Shown here: in pieces, positions 8,057 through 20,380 of the stretch
How positions within the stretch are numbered: position 1 is the stretch's first letter
How the letters are laid out: every line of letters begins with the position of its first letter
Source: Pelodictyon luteolum
GTDB taxonomy: Bacteria > Bacteroidota > Chlorobiia > Chlorobiales > Chlorobiaceae
Assembly (NCBI GenBank): GCA_020721225.1
Contig: DYNE01000018.1
Coordinates: 1 to 45,053 of the forward strand
Direction of reading: 5' to 3'
Length of the DNA stretch: 45,053 bases
Translations under genes and position numbers: made by a program
The notes under the pieces: model-generated
Seen by the model: the letters and a program-made list of their open reading frames with translations, nothing else
Databases searched by the model: none
Told to the model about the DNA's origin: nothing

Positions 8057-8094
8057 AGTCAGCTCTGAATCTGTTTTAAGGGTCAGAGCTGACT
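8057..8094. terminator. 12-bp perfect inverted repeat between convergent genes
   Basis: AGTCAGCTCTGA (8057-8068) and its exact complement TCAGAGCTGACT (8083-8094) flank a 14-nt loop. The repeat lies between the stops of the discoidin-like gene and the convergent cytochrome b gene, the expected place for a shared bidirectional terminator. No T-run follows on either strand, so it is not a textbook intrinsic terminator. It may instead protect 3' ends. Confidence 0.5.
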
Positions 8095-8104
8095 GACAAA
8101 GCGG

Positions 8105-8710
8105 TTACTCATCAACCTCCTCCCATCCGGTGATCATCGCCTTTATGTTCGAGGTCAGGGTGTGTCCCGTTGTGGTCATATACACGTGCATGATCACGAA
8201 TGCGATAAGCAGGTAGGCAAGCAGGGTATGAATCAGGGCGATCGGCTCCATCCATGCAGGGTTCATGCCGAGAGCGACCAGTTCGTTGAAATAGAAGTAG
8301 ATAAAGCCGAAAATAATCTGCGAGGGTAGTCCTACAAGGGTCAGCATAAGGTAGGTGATACGCTGAAGCGGATTGAGCCTCGATATTTCGTTTTTCTTGA
8401 ACGGATGCGGTTCGTGTTTGAAAATGCCGATCATGTAGTAGCGTACCTGCATCCATATTTTTTCAACAAGGTTGCCTTCGGTAAGATACTGGCGGAAATC
8501 ACCGGTGGTGATATACCAGAAAAACGCGATGAAGATCAGCCCCAGGAGACCCCATCCGGAAATGTTATGGATCCTGAATGCGTTTTCGTAACCCATGAGG
8601 GTATACAAGCCGTGCACTTCAAGTCCGGTCAGCAGCAGTACGGAGATAATGAGAAACTGCGTCCAGTGCCAGAAACGCTGAAATCGTGCGTACAGATAGA
8701 TCTTTTTCAT
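8105..8710 (-). CDS. Cytochrome b561-type membrane subunit (partner of the octaheme cytochrome)
   Basis: A 201-residue protein with four hydrophobic helices and the histidines expected for two b hemes: RFWHWTQFL (His15) in helix 1, RIHNISGW (about His48) near helix 2, and LIHTLLAY plus FVIMHVYMT in the last helix. This is the layout of Ni/Fe-hydrogenase or thiosulfate/formate-type cytochrome b subunits, which pass electrons between the quinone pool and a periplasmic partner. The start ATG overlaps the stop of the octaheme cytochrome gene by 4 nt (ATGA), so the two are translationally coupled. This protein is probably the quinol-oxidising or quinone-reducing membrane anchor for that cytochrome. 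Confidence 0.85.
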   Translation of the reverse strand: MKKIYLYARFQRFWHWTQFLIISVLLLTGLEVHGLYTLMGYENAFRIHNISGWGLLGLIFIAFFWYITTGDFRQYLTEGNLVEKIWMQVRYYMIGIFKHEPHPFKKNEISRLNPLQRITYLMLTLVGLPSQIIFGFIYFYFNELVALGMNPAWMEPIALIHTLLAYLLIAFVIMHVYMTTTGHTLTSNIKAMITGWEEVDE

Positions 8711-10314
8711 TTGCCACCTGCCTTCTTCAGTTTTTTAACGGTGAAATACCGGATGATCGAGTGGATGATGACCCCGATAAGTGACCCCGATATGGCCAGA
8801 AGACCGAAATATTCCACAAAGGGGTTCGTATCTCTTCCCATCAGATAGAAACCGCTGAGATTCTGCAGTCGTCCGCTCCGTGAATGGCACTCTCTGCAGC
8901 TGAGGGATTTTTCCTTCGGAGATACCATATGAGAAATCGGCCAGTACATCTCGGTTTTCACAAAAGCATATTTTCCGCTGTACTCGAGACCCGCATTTTC
9001 CATTCCCTTACTGATCGACTTGTCCCAGTTGAAGTCCGACCAGTAGGCTCCGGAACCTTTCGGTCCGTAAACGATGGGTTTTACGAAGCGTTTCAGTACC
9101 GGATCGTAAGGCTGCATACCGCGATGCACCTTGAACGGCCAGATTCTTGAAAGGGGGTCGTTTGCCGCGCCGTCGGGATGATTGACCGAAACGACTTTCC
9201 TGTCGTCGATTATGGTTTTAAACGTCGTGTAGTTCATTTCGCCGTTGAACCAGCTGTATTCGGGAGCAACGTTTTTCGCCCATCTGAACTCTCCTTTTTT
9301 CGATACATACAGAATGCATCCCGAAGAGTCTTTAATGGTGATCTCTTTACCGTTTTTATCGAATTTGCCGGCTTTGGACCAGTCCCACCACATTTTTGTC
9401 GGGCGTTCTTTCGCTATGAAAGGTATATGACAGGTCTGACAGGCCACTCTGGCTACATGGTCGTTGAGTTTTTTAAGCTTTTTATGCGGTTTGAGACCGT
9501 GACATGAGCTGCAGGTTGCCGGATTGTTATCCGCAAGCGGATAATCGAATCCATGCGTATCATGAGCTTCCGGCGTATACCGGCTTCCGGGAACCTGATG
9601 ACCTTCTGTTTTATGGCAGTCCGCGCAGGTCATGTTCAGCTCTTTTTTACCGATCGCCATATGGACGTCGAGTTCCCGATCGGGTTTGAGCAGGGAGTTG
9701 TCGAGATCGCCATGCTTGACCGCATCGGCGCCGCCCCCTTCGAAATGGCAGATGCCGCAATTGTGCCGGTCCGGGTGGCCGACACGCTGCGCAACAAAGG
9801 AGAGATCAACTTTCGGGAAGGTTTTTTTCTCGAACACTGTGGTCTGATAGGCGGGATGTCCGGCTCCCGCAGGCAGCTTTTTATAGGTTCCGGTCATATC
9901 GTGGCAGGCAAGGCAGTCGACATTCTCTTCACTTTTGAAGTTGAAGTTTTTGTCTTTCCAGTCGTAGCCGATATGGCAGGAGGTGCATCGCGGTTCGTTG
10001 CCTTCCACCGAGATGCAGAAATTGTTCACGACATTTTTTTTGCCCAGCCTGTCGCCTTTTTTCATGGGTACATCCCATGTCCAGTGTCTGGTGCGATGGA
10101 GCTGTTTGGATGCTTCGGTATGGCAGGTCAGACAGGCTTTCGTTACCTCGGGACCGCTTTTGAAATCCTGTTGAAGAATTTTGAATTTCTTGTGATCGGT
10201 TGTCGATATCAGCAGGGAATCAACTTTATGATGAAAGGGCTCTGCGGAAAGCGGCTCCGATAACGGAAAGAGAAGACCCGAGAGAAGAGTGCCTGTCAAC
10301 AGCAGTTTTTTCAT
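8707..10314 (-). CDS. Octaheme c-type cytochrome, tetrathionate reductase (OTR) family
   Basis: A 535-residue exported protein with eight CXXCH heme-binding motifs: CLTCH (61), CTSCH (110), CLACH (134), CGICH (186), CADCH (230), CSSCH (268), CQTCH (292) and CRECH (473). A signal peptide covers residues 1-24, and a C-terminal membrane helix at about 502-521 is followed by a basic tail. Heme number, spacing and length match the octaheme tetrathionate reductase family, whose Shewanella member reduces tetrathionate, nitrite and hydroxylamine in vitro. In a sulfur phototroph the true substrate and direction are open. It is the first gene of an operon with the cytochrome b gene. The start lacks a strong ribosome-binding site. 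Confidence 0.9.
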   Translation of the reverse strand: MKKLLLTGTLLSGLLFPLSEPLSAEPFHHKVDSLLISTTDHKKFKILQQDFKSGPEVTKACLTCHTEASKQLHRTRHWTWDVPMKKGDRLGKKNVVNNFCISVEGNEPRCTSCHIGYDWKDKNFNFKSEENVDCLACHDMTGTYKKLPAGAGHPAYQTTVFEKKTFPKVDLSFVAQRVGHPDRHNCGICHFEGGGADAVKHGDLDNSLLKPDRELDVHMAIGKKELNMTCADCHKTEGHQVPGSRYTPEAHDTHGFDYPLADNNPATCSSCHGLKPHKKLKKLNDHVARVACQTCHIPFIAKERPTKMWWDWSKAGKFDKNGKEITIKDSSGCILYVSKKGEFRWAKNVAPEYSWFNGEMNYTTFKTIIDDRKVVSVNHPDGAANDPLSRIWPFKVHRGMQPYDPVLKRFVKPIVYGPKGSGAYWSDFNWDKSISKGMENAGLEYSGKYAFVKTEMYWPISHMVSPKEKSLSCRECHSRSGRLQNLSGFYLMGRDTNPFVEYFGLLAISGSLIGVIIHSIIRYFTVKKLKKAGGK

Positions 10315-10453
10315 GGTACCAGATATTTGGTTACGGACAGTAAAACCGCGTATACCCCAGTAAGGTACAAATAACTTTATGAAAAATAATCAGTTAACGA
10401 TTGTTGATTATGAAAAGATCGAAAAAAAACCTTTAAGCAGGTCTTGGCGGAAC

Positions 10454-10485
10454 AATTCCGGTATAGTAATCACGATACCGGAATT
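10454..10485. promoter_or_regulatory. 11-bp inverted repeat downstream of the peroxiredoxin gene
   Basis: AATTCCGGTAT (10454-10464) is followed after 10 bases by its exact complement ATACCGGAATT (10475-10485). It lies 60 bp beyond the stop of the peroxiredoxin gene and 140 bp upstream of the octaheme cytochrome start on the same (minus) strand. It could be a terminator hairpin without a U-tract, or an operator site for the cytochrome operon. The rest of the gap 10315-10546 holds no convincing gene; the 73-codon plus-strand frame from 10379 runs into the antisense of the peroxiredoxin gene and looks fortuitous. Confidence 0.5.
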
Positions 10486-10546
10486 GAAAGCGGAAATTCG
10501 GGGTGCGGATGGGTTTGCGACAACAGCAGGGAAAAACGCGATCGTT

Positions 10547-11008
10547 TCAGGAGTGCTCCGGTTTCATCCCGTCGATTTTAGCGAGCAGATCTCTGGTTGA
10601 CTGGTAAAACAGCGGGAGCAGTTCGCTGAACGAGAGGCGCACCGTTCCGCTTTCGTCGATGAAGACGTAGGCTCGCTGCGACATGCCGAGAAAATCCGTC
10701 GCTTCGTACATCCGGCTCACCTTTTTTTCCCGGTCGCTCAAAAGCGTAAAGGGAAGGCTGTTCTTTTCGCCGAACTTTTTGTGCGAATCCACCGAGTCTG
10801 TGCTGATGCCAAGTATGATAATGTCCCGTTTGGTGAACTCGGTGTAGTTGTCGCGGTAGCTGCAGAGCTGCGTCGTGCAGACCGGGGTGTCGTCGCCCGG
10901 ATAGAATGCGAGCAGCACTCTTTTACCGGCATAATCAGCAAGGGAGATCATGTTCCCGTCCGAGTCGGGAAGGGTGAAATCCGGTGCTTTGGTTCCTTCT
11001 GCAATCAT
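10547..11008 (-). CDS. Thioredoxin-dependent peroxiredoxin, Bcp/PrxQ type
   Basis: A 153-residue protein with the thioredoxin-like opening KAPDFTLPDSDGN and the active-site segment FYPGDDTPVCTTQLCSYRD. The peroxidatic Cys44 and resolving Cys49 are five residues apart, as in the CX4C subgroup of PrxQ/Bcp enzymes. It reduces hydrogen peroxide and organic peroxides in the cytoplasm with electrons from thioredoxin. The length is normal. It stands between metH (164 bp upstream on the same strand) and the cytochrome operon, probably as its own unit. Such enzymes matter for strict anaerobes meeting oxygen. Confidence 0.92.
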   Translation of the reverse strand: MIAEGTKAPDFTLPDSDGNMISLADYAGKRVLLAFYPGDDTPVCTTQLCSYRDNYTEFTKRDIIILGISTDSVDSHKKFGEKNSLPFTLLSDREKKVSRMYEATDFLGMSQRAYVFIDESGTVRLSFSELLPLFYQSTRDLLAKIDGMKPEHS

Positions 11009-11049
11009 AAGGCATCTCCCTTGTTGCGGTTAATGAGCATCTTTTAAAG

Positions 11050-11080
11050 AAGAAACCGCAGAAGCCGCTTTGTGGTTTCT
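11050..11080 (-). terminator. Possible metH terminator hairpin
   Basis: Read on the minus strand, AGAAACCAC and GCGGTTTCT (one G-T pair) form a stem, followed by a T-rich stretch TCTTTAAAAG. It lies about 95 bp past the metH stop and about 40 bp before the peroxiredoxin start, so it could end metH transcription. The stem is imperfect and the T-tract is broken. Confidence 0.4.
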
Positions 11081-11172
11081 GCGAACAGGAAAAAGTGGAG
11101 AAGAAAAGGGAGATCTGGTGGACGGAGTGGACAGGCAACGGTGATTGTCCGTGCCTGTCCGTGATTTTTTCT

Positions 11173-14859
<3,687 letters not shown>

Positions 14860-14950
14860 TCGTTACGGCATGGCGGCGTTAAAAAAAAAGAATATACGAT
14901 TCTCCCGGCAGAACCGTCACCGGGGACAGTCTCGATGAGGGAGTTTCTGC

Positions 14951-15622
14951 TCATTCGTCAAGTCGGGCAACTCTCTCCTGCAGCCATTCCGAAACAAGCT
15001 TCAGCGCTGCCGGGCTGATTTCATGAGCCATCGGGAACTCCCGGTAGGTCAGGTCGGCGACCATGCTTTTCAGAAAACGGTTGGATTCCGCCCCCTTCCC
15101 GACAGGGAGAACATCGTCAAAAACTCCGTGAACCACAAGAAAGGGGAGCTGCCGGAGAGCGTGTTTGCTGTTTTCGGGAACGCACTCCTGCCGGGGGAGC
15201 TGGCCTGAGCAGGCAATCACTCCGTGCAGCAGTTCCGGCCGTTCGAATGCCGTCAGATAGCTCATGACCGATCCCTGGCTGAATCCCATGAGAAAGACCC
15301 GGTTTCCCTGTGGCCGGTACTCGGCAATGATTTCGCCGATGAAGGTGATAAGCAGTCGCCGGGCTTCTTCAGCCGCATCGTAATCGACAATAATGCCGTT
15401 TGCTGTGAATTCAATGGGAAACCAGCCGAACATGCCGAAGTCAAGGGAGTGCGGGGCTCTCGCGCTGATGTAGCGGACTCTTTCATCCAGCATCGGGCCG
15501 AGCTGGATCAGGTCTTTTTCATTGCTGCCGTAGCCGTGCAGCATGATCATCAGCGGCGCGTTTTCCCCTTCAGGCGGTGCATGGTCGAGATAGGTGAGCG
15601 TAAGGTGTTTTCGTTGCAGCAT
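14951..15622 (-). CDS. Alpha/beta-hydrolase, phospholipase/carboxylesterase family
   Basis: A 223-residue protein with the alpha/beta-hydrolase elements LMIMLHGYGSNEKD (oxyanion region) and FLMGFSQGSVMS, the nucleophile elbow GFSQG. A later FLVVHGVFDDVLPV carries the catalytic Asp, and PMAHEIS carries the His. This is the compact carboxylesterase type that cleaves short acyl esters or lysophospholipids. It has no signal peptide and is cytoplasmic. The mnmA stop lies 14 bp upstream, so it probably shares a transcript with mnmA. The physiological substrate is unknown. Confidence 0.87.
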   Translation of the reverse strand: MLQRKHLTLTYLDHAPPEGENAPLMIMLHGYGSNEKDLIQLGPMLDERVRYISARAPHSLDFGMFGWFPIEFTANGIIVDYDAAEEARRLLITFIGEIIAEYRPQGNRVFLMGFSQGSVMSYLTAFERPELLHGVIACSGQLPRQECVPENSKHALRQLPFLVVHGVFDDVLPVGKGAESNRFLKSMVADLTYREFPMAHEISPAALKLVSEWLQERVARLDE

Positions 15623-15636
15623 GGAATAAAACAGGT

Positions 15637-16713
15637 TCAGGGTTGATGGGTGTGGTCGATGAATCCTCCGCCGAGCACCTCGTCGCTGCGGTAGAAGACC
15701 ACGGCTTGACCCGGAGTGACTCCGTGTTTCGGGGTTTCGAACGTTACGCTCACTTCATTGCCGCCGATCGGTTCGACCCTGCAGGGACTTTCCCTGTCGC
15801 GGTAGCGAATACGCGCAGCGGTTTCAAACGCAGAAGAGGGCGTTTCGATGCCTATCCAGTTCAGGCCCGAAGCCGTAAGGGCTCGGCACTCCAGATCGGC
15901 CTTGCTGCCCACACGGATGCGGTTGCGGCGTGCATCCAATCCGGTGACATAGAGCGGTTCCGGTGCAGAAATGCCGAGGCCGCGGCGCTGGCCGATGGTG
16001 TAGAAGGGATACCCCCGGTGCCTGCCCAGCACGTTTCCCTCGGCATCCACGATTTCCCCCCCGGCTACTTTTTTTTCAAGACCCGGGATCGAGTTTTTCA
16101 GATAACTGCAGTAATCGTCGTCAGGCACGAAGCAGATTTCCTGGCTCTCTTTTTTTTCTGCCGCTCTCACGCCAAAGGTTCGGGCGAGTTCGCGCACTTC
16201 GGGTTTCGTCAGAGCGCCAAGCGGCAGCAGGGTTTTCGAGAGATCGGCCTGCGAGAGCATCCAGAGAAAATAACTCTGGTCTTTCTCGGGGTCGCATCCC
16301 TTCATGAGACGGTACCGGCTATCGCTGAACGATGTTCGCGCGTAGTGTCCGGTCGCTATCATCTCCGCTTCGAGCATGCGGGCCGCTTCGAGAAGCCCAT
16401 ACCATTTGATGGTTTTATTGCAGACCATGCAGGGATTTGGCGTTCTTCCCGAGAGGTAGTCGTCCCGGAAGTAACGGATGACCGCATCGAAGAATTTTGC
16501 GCTCAGGTTCAGGCTGAAGACCGGAATCTGAAAGTCGGGATGGTCGCTGATCACCAGCCGGGATGGTTCCAGCGAAGGATTATCGGCATGAGTGTCGAGG
16601 ATTCTGATATTGATGCCGATGACGCGGTACCCCTGCCTGTGCAGCAGACATGCAGCAACGGCGGAGTCAACACCGCCCGATATGCCGGTTACGACGGCCT
16701 GTGAGCTCTTCAT
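15637..16713 (-). CDS. mnmA: tRNA-specific 2-thiouridylase
   Basis: A 358-residue protein with the PP-loop ATP-binding motif SGGVDSAVAA near the N terminus. The first catalytic cysteine is in NPCMVCNKTIKW and the second in SQEICFVPDDDY. The conserved ATGHYAR and the C-terminal beta-barrel beginning near YTIGQRRGLG are also present. MnmA puts sulfur on C2 of the wobble uridine in tRNAs for Lys, Glu and Gln. The length is normal for the family. It is followed closely by the carboxylesterase gene and preceded by the ETF-quinone oxidoreductase stop 3 bp upstream, so the three are probably co-transcribed. Confidence 0.95.
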   Translation of the reverse strand: MKSSQAVVTGISGGVDSAVAACLLHRQGYRVIGINIRILDTHADNPSLEPSRLVISDHPDFQIPVFSLNLSAKFFDAVIRYFRDDYLSGRTPNPCMVCNKTIKWYGLLEAARMLEAEMIATGHYARTSFSDSRYRLMKGCDPEKDQSYFLWMLSQADLSKTLLPLGALTKPEVRELARTFGVRAAEKKESQEICFVPDDDYCSYLKNSIPGLEKKVAGGEIVDAEGNVLGRHRGYPFYTIGQRRGLGISAPEPLYVTGLDARRNRIRVGSKADLECRALTASGLNWIGIETPSSAFETAARIRYRDRESPCRVEPIGGNEVSVTFETPKHGVTPGQAVVFYRSDEVLGGGFIDHTHQP

Positions 16714-16716
16714 GCG

Positions 16717-18393
16717 CTAACTGAGTTTATAGCCTGGTCCGCCGCCACCCTCGGGCGGAGTCCAGGAAATGATTCCGTAAGGGTCGGCAAGCGTACAGGT
16801 CTTGCAGTGCAGGCAGTTCGATGCATTGATTTTCAGCGCCGGTTCCGGCGTTTCGGTGAATTCGTACACCTTTGCCGGACAGAATCGGGAGCATGGGTTG
16901 CCGTACTCCTCCCTGCACCGCTCAAGGCAGATCTCCGCCATGTCGGATGGGTTGATCCGGAGATGGCAAGGCTGGTTCTCCTCATGCATGGTGCCCGAAC
17001 GATAAAGGCACTCTTCCTTGCCGAAGGTGAGTTTTCCGTCAGGACGAAAAGGTTTGGGGGGGGCGCCGGTAAATCTCTTTTTCTCCTGCCGAAGCTCTCC
17101 GGAACCCTCTTTTTTCCGGAGAAACCCTGATGCGAGCGATACTCCGGGAAACTTCAGTTCCATTCCCGACTGCAGAAGACCGTAATAGAGACCATTCTCG
17201 AAAGCCTGCCGGAAGTTTCTGGTGGCAAGCAGTTCCTCATACGCCCAGGAGTTTCTGAACCGCGTTTCATAACCCTGCAGCATTGCAGCCGAAAAATTGT
17301 TGTGCAGAAGCGCTTCAAAAATGGTTTCGGCGGCCAGCATGCCGGATTTCATGGCAAGATGTATCCCTTTGAGCCTTTGCATGTTCAGCATACCGGCGGA
17401 TTCGCCGGCAAGCAGGAACCCAGGCCCATAGATGCGGGGCATGGCGTTCACTCCTCCCGAGGTAATGGTTTTAGCGCCGTATTCGACGAGCGTACCCCCT
17501 TCGAGGATCGATGCAATAAACGGATGCTGCTTGAAAAGCTGCAGATTCAGATGCGGATCGCTCAGCGGCGCCGTCCGATCTATAGCCGTGACGAATCCGA
17601 CCGAAAGGTCGGTGTTCGTGAATGCGTAGAGCCATCCTCCGCCATAGGTTTCCGACGGAAGGGGGTACCCGAACGTATGCCGGGCATCGCCGGCTTCCAT
17701 GCGCCCTTCGGGAATGCGCCATACCTCCTTGACTCCGGTTTCGTAGAGCTGTGCCGATGATCCGGTCCGAAGGGGAAATGCTCTCTGCAATTCGTCCGTC
17801 AGGTTTCCCGCAGCACCTTCGCCGAATACGGTGATTTTTGCCCTGAGTTCAATACCGGCAAGGTAGTCCGGCTTTTGGTCGCCCTGCCGGTCAAGACCAA
17901 GGTCTCCGGTAAGCACTCCGCAAACCGCACCCTCTTCCACAAGAGGAGCGACGGCCGGGGTATTGTCGAAGAGCTGCACTCCGGCTTTTTCCGCTTCTCC
18001 GGCCAGCCAGGCTCCGAACCTGCTGAGTGAGACAAAAGGATAACCCTTGTTCCGGAACGGTTCCGGCAGAAAAGGGAAGGCGAACTTTTTCTTCTCCGTC
18101 ATAAAGAAGATCCCTTCGGCGGCGACAGCCGTTTCAAGCGGGCAGTTCCGCTTCCGGTAATCCGGCATCAGCTCTTCAAGCGCCCTTGTATCGAGCACCG
18201 CGCCGGAGAGCAGGTGCGCGCCTGCGTGACGCCCTTTATCGATAAGGGCGATCTCTGCTTCAACCCGATTGGAGCCGTTACGGTTATTATGATCTCCGAT
18301 AAGGTTTTTCAGATGGATGGCGGCGGCAAGATTTGCCGGTCCGCCCCCTGCAAATACCACATCGAATGCAAGTGATTCTCGTTTCTGATGCAC
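16717..18393 (-). CDS. Electron-transfer flavoprotein:quinone oxidoreductase
   Basis: A 558-residue protein. The N-terminal FAD-binding motif DVVFAGGGPANLAAAIHL is followed by the ETF-QO body, with RIYGPGFLLAGESAGMLN near the second FAD contact and a long ubiquinone-binding region. The C terminus has a ferredoxin-like 4Fe-4S site with Cys in NPCSRFCPAKVYEF and NCLHCKTCTLADP. The length matches ETF-QO (about 550 residues). It passes electrons from reduced electron-transfer flavoprotein to the membrane quinone, here menaquinone. No etfA or etfB is in the window, so the electron source is not shown. It probably heads the operon with mnmA and the esterase. Confidence 0.9.
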   Translation of the reverse strand: MHQKRESLAFDVVFAGGGPANLAAAIHLKNLIGDHNNRNGSNRVEAEIALIDKGRHAGAHLLSGAVLDTRALEELMPDYRKRNCPLETAVAAEGIFFMTEKKKFAFPFLPEPFRNKGYPFVSLSRFGAWLAGEAEKAGVQLFDNTPAVAPLVEEGAVCGVLTGDLGLDRQGDQKPDYLAGIELRAKITVFGEGAAGNLTDELQRAFPLRTGSSAQLYETGVKEVWRIPEGRMEAGDARHTFGYPLPSETYGGGWLYAFTNTDLSVGFVTAIDRTAPLSDPHLNLQLFKQHPFIASILEGGTLVEYGAKTITSGGVNAMPRIYGPGFLLAGESAGMLNMQRLKGIHLAMKSGMLAAETIFEALLHNNFSAAMLQGYETRFRNSWAYEELLATRNFRQAFENGLYYGLLQSGMELKFPGVSLASGFLRKKEGSGELRQEKKRFTGAPPKPFRPDGKLTFGKEECLYRSGTMHEENQPCHLRINPSDMAEICLERCREEYGNPCSRFCPAKVYEFTETPEPALKINASNCLHCKTCTLADPYGIISWTPPEGGGGPGYKLS

Positions 18394-18430
18394 AGCGTAA
18401 CGGGTTTCGGTTTACAGCAGCTTGCGCCGT

Positions 18431-19813
18431 TCAGAGCAGGATGCCGCGCAGGAGCAGCGAGGCGACGCTGAAGTAGATGACAATGCCGGTAACGTCAACG
18501 ATAGTTGCTACGAACGGTGCCGACGATGTTGCCGGATCGAGCCCGGCCCGCTTCAGCAGGAGAGGCAGCATCGAACCGGCAAGGGTGCCGAGCAGCACAA
18601 TACAGATAAGCGCTATGCCCACCGTAATGCCTACGGCAAGCCACGATGGATTGTAAATGCCGAGAATGTGAGCCCAGGTTATCACTCTGAAAAACCCTAT
18701 CAGTCCGAGAATGCCGCCGAGGGCAAGTCCCGAAAGCACCTCCCTGCGCATCACGGAGAGCCAGTCGCGTATCGTTATTTCTCCAAGCGCAAGCGAGCGG
18801 ATGATGAGCGTCGCCGTTTGCGATCCGGAATTTCCGCCACTTGAAATGATGAGCGGAATATAGGTCGCAAGCACAATTGCCTTCGAGAGCTCATCCTCGA
18901 AGAACGCCATGGCCGAAGCGGTCAGCATCTCACCGATAAAGAGCACCACGAGCCACACTGCGCGTTTTTTTATCACTTCATGGATCGGCAGATCCATATA
19001 CGGTTCTTCGAGGGCTTCGATACCGCCGAATTTCTGGATGTCTTCGGTTTCCTCCTCTTCTGCGACGTCGAGCATATCGTCAACCGTAACCACGCCGATG
19101 AGATAGCCGTTCGAATCGACAACCGGAAGCGCCACGTTGTCGTACCGCTTGAAAGCTTCAAGCGCATCCGACTGATCCTGCGTTGCCGTGAGGGTAACGA
19201 TTTTATCTTCCGAGATAATGTCCCGGACTTTTTTCCCGGGAGGCGAGAGCAGCAGCTCCCTTGCCAGCAGCTCACCCTTCAGTTTGCCGTGGTCGTCCAC
19301 GACATAGATGACGTTCAGGGTTTCGCTTTCATGGCCGTATGTGCGGATATACTCAAGTACCTGATTCATGTCCCAGTCTTTCTTCACGCTGAGAAAGTCA
19401 GGCGACATGAGACGGCCGACGCTCGCTTCCGCATAGGCGAGCAGGGTTTTGGCAATCTTGAACTCCTTGAACGAAAGCAGCTTGAGCAGCTCCTGTGCAA
19501 CCGGCCCGGGCAGCTCCTCGAGCAGTGCGGTACGGTCATCCGCCGACATGCTGTTGAGGATGTGGGTGACATCCTTCTTGGTCAGGGCGGTCAGCAGGTT
19601 TTGTTGCGAATCGAAATCGAGGTACTCGAACGTTTCCGTAGCAAGCTCTTTGGGGAGCAGCCTGAAGAGAATGGCCTGTTCGTTTTCCGGCAGGTCGGAA
19701 ATGAGCTCCGCCAGATCGGCAGGCATCCAGTCATTGAAAATCCGCTGCAGCGCGCTGAAGTTGCGTCGCTCGATCAGTTCCCTGATTTCAGGAAGTATTG
19801 GGGTCCCGATCAT
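18431..19813 (-). CDS. mgtE: Magnesium transporter MgtE
   Basis: A 460-residue protein. The N-terminal helical MgtE domain (residues about 20-130, including [18 protein letters not shown]) is followed by a pair of CBS domains ([12 protein letters not shown] and the segment with [18 protein letters not shown]). Five C-terminal membrane helices carry the signature [19 protein letters not shown] that lines the ion pore. MgtE is a Mg2+ channel in the inner membrane, gated by Mg2+ binding to its cytosolic domains. It is transcribed alone. Its upstream region (19814-20143) contains no sequence I can match to the M-box magnesium riboswitch. Confidence 0.95.
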   Translation of the reverse strand: MIGTPILPEIRELIERRNFSALQRIFNDWMPADLAELISDLPENEQAILFRLLPKELATETFEYLDFDSQQNLLTALTKKDVTHILNSMSADDRTALLEELPGPVAQELLKLLSFKEFKIAKTLLAYAEASVGRLMSPDFLSVKKDWDMNQVLEYIRTYGHESETLNVIYVVDDHGKLKGELLARELLLSPPGKKVRDIISEDKIVTLTATQDQSDALEAFKRYDNVALPVVDSNGYLIGVVTVDDMLDVAEEEETEDIQKFGGIEALEEPYMDLPIHEVIKKRAVWLVVLFIGEMLTASAMAFFEDELSKAIVLATYIPLIISSGGNSGSQTATLIIRSLALGEITIRDWLSVMRREVLSGLALGGILGLIGFFRVITWAHILGIYNPSWLAVGITVGIALICIVLLGTLAGSMLPLLLKRAGLDPATSSAPFVATIVDVTGIVIYFSVASLLLRGILL

Positions 19814-19902
19814 GCTGTATAGAGTTTAGAGTTCAGCCGAAAAAAAGAAACTTTTTCCGAACTTTCCAACACCTGAAGGTACTAATCCGTAGCGTTTCTA
19901 TT

Positions 19903-20181
19903 TATAATATTTTATAAGTCATGTTTCAGCGCGTTTCCCGCTGTTTCTCATACGAAACGGGACGCTCCTTATTACTGTTACTTCAGGTGAGTTCAGAGAG
20001 GCAGAGCGACTTCCTGCGGTTAGCCGGTCTGGTCGACGCTTCAGGGGATCGCTGCAAGTTCCCGATCTTCCGGCGTGATCTCCCATCGCATTTTTATCCT
20101 GAATTCCCGGAGAAAATGTAACCATGGTCGCCACAAATCAATGAAAAAAAGAGGGTTATGTGCAAATAACCCTCTTTTTTT
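19903..20181 (+). ncRNA. Possible small RNA or small gene with its own promoter and terminator
   Basis: In the 567-bp gap between mgtE and the glycosylase gene, a TATAAT at 19903-19908 (weak -35) is followed by about 230 bp ending in a strong T-tailed terminator (20144-20181). A hairpin with bulges can form near the 5' end (GCGT..CCCG..TTTC with GAAACGGGACGC, about 19931-19972), and a GATCG..CGATC stem lies near 20048-20070. The same strand also has a 66-codon frame at 19921-20121 (MFQRVSRCFSYETG...) with no recognisable homology. Either an sRNA or a small protein could be made here; neither is proven. The rest of the gap (20182-20380) shows only a short TTCGTGTAATTCGTGG-type repeat and an isolated GATACTCCCG word like those of the long repeat. 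Confidence 0.35.
20144..20181. terminator. Strong bidirectional intrinsic terminator
   Basis: AAAAAAAGAGGGTTAT (20144-20159) and ATAACCCTCTTTTTTT (20166-20181) are exact complements around a six-base loop, giving a 16-bp stem with A- and T-tracts on both sides. It can stop transcripts from either side: the glycosylase transcript on minus (about 200 bp after its stop) and any plus-strand transcript from the gap. Confidence 0.9.
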
Positions 20182-20380
20182 GCCTTAAACATAGTCAAGT
20201 TGTTTTTATCGGCGAAGCCAGAGAAAACCAACTGCCAATTTCCTTTCGTGCAAATTCGTGTAATTCGTGGGCAACTCCCCCTCTTCATCAGAGTATTTTC
20301 TGCTACGGATCAACCTCCCCGAGGCACGATACTCCCGTCCTTGACCCCGCATCGTTATAATTCTTCGGGAATTCAGGTTT

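Noticed and set aside
10379-10600. 73-codon plus-strand ORF in the gap before the peroxiredoxin gene.
   Set aside because: No ribosome-binding site; it runs into the antisense of the peroxiredoxin 3' end and crosses the inverted repeat at 10454-10485.
15643-16704. 353-codon plus-strand frame antisense to mnmA.
   Set aside because: It is a shadow of mnmA, whose motifs are complete.
19814-20143. M-box magnesium riboswitch upstream of mgtE.
   Set aside because: I looked for its conserved start and loop motifs on the mgtE strand and did not find them.
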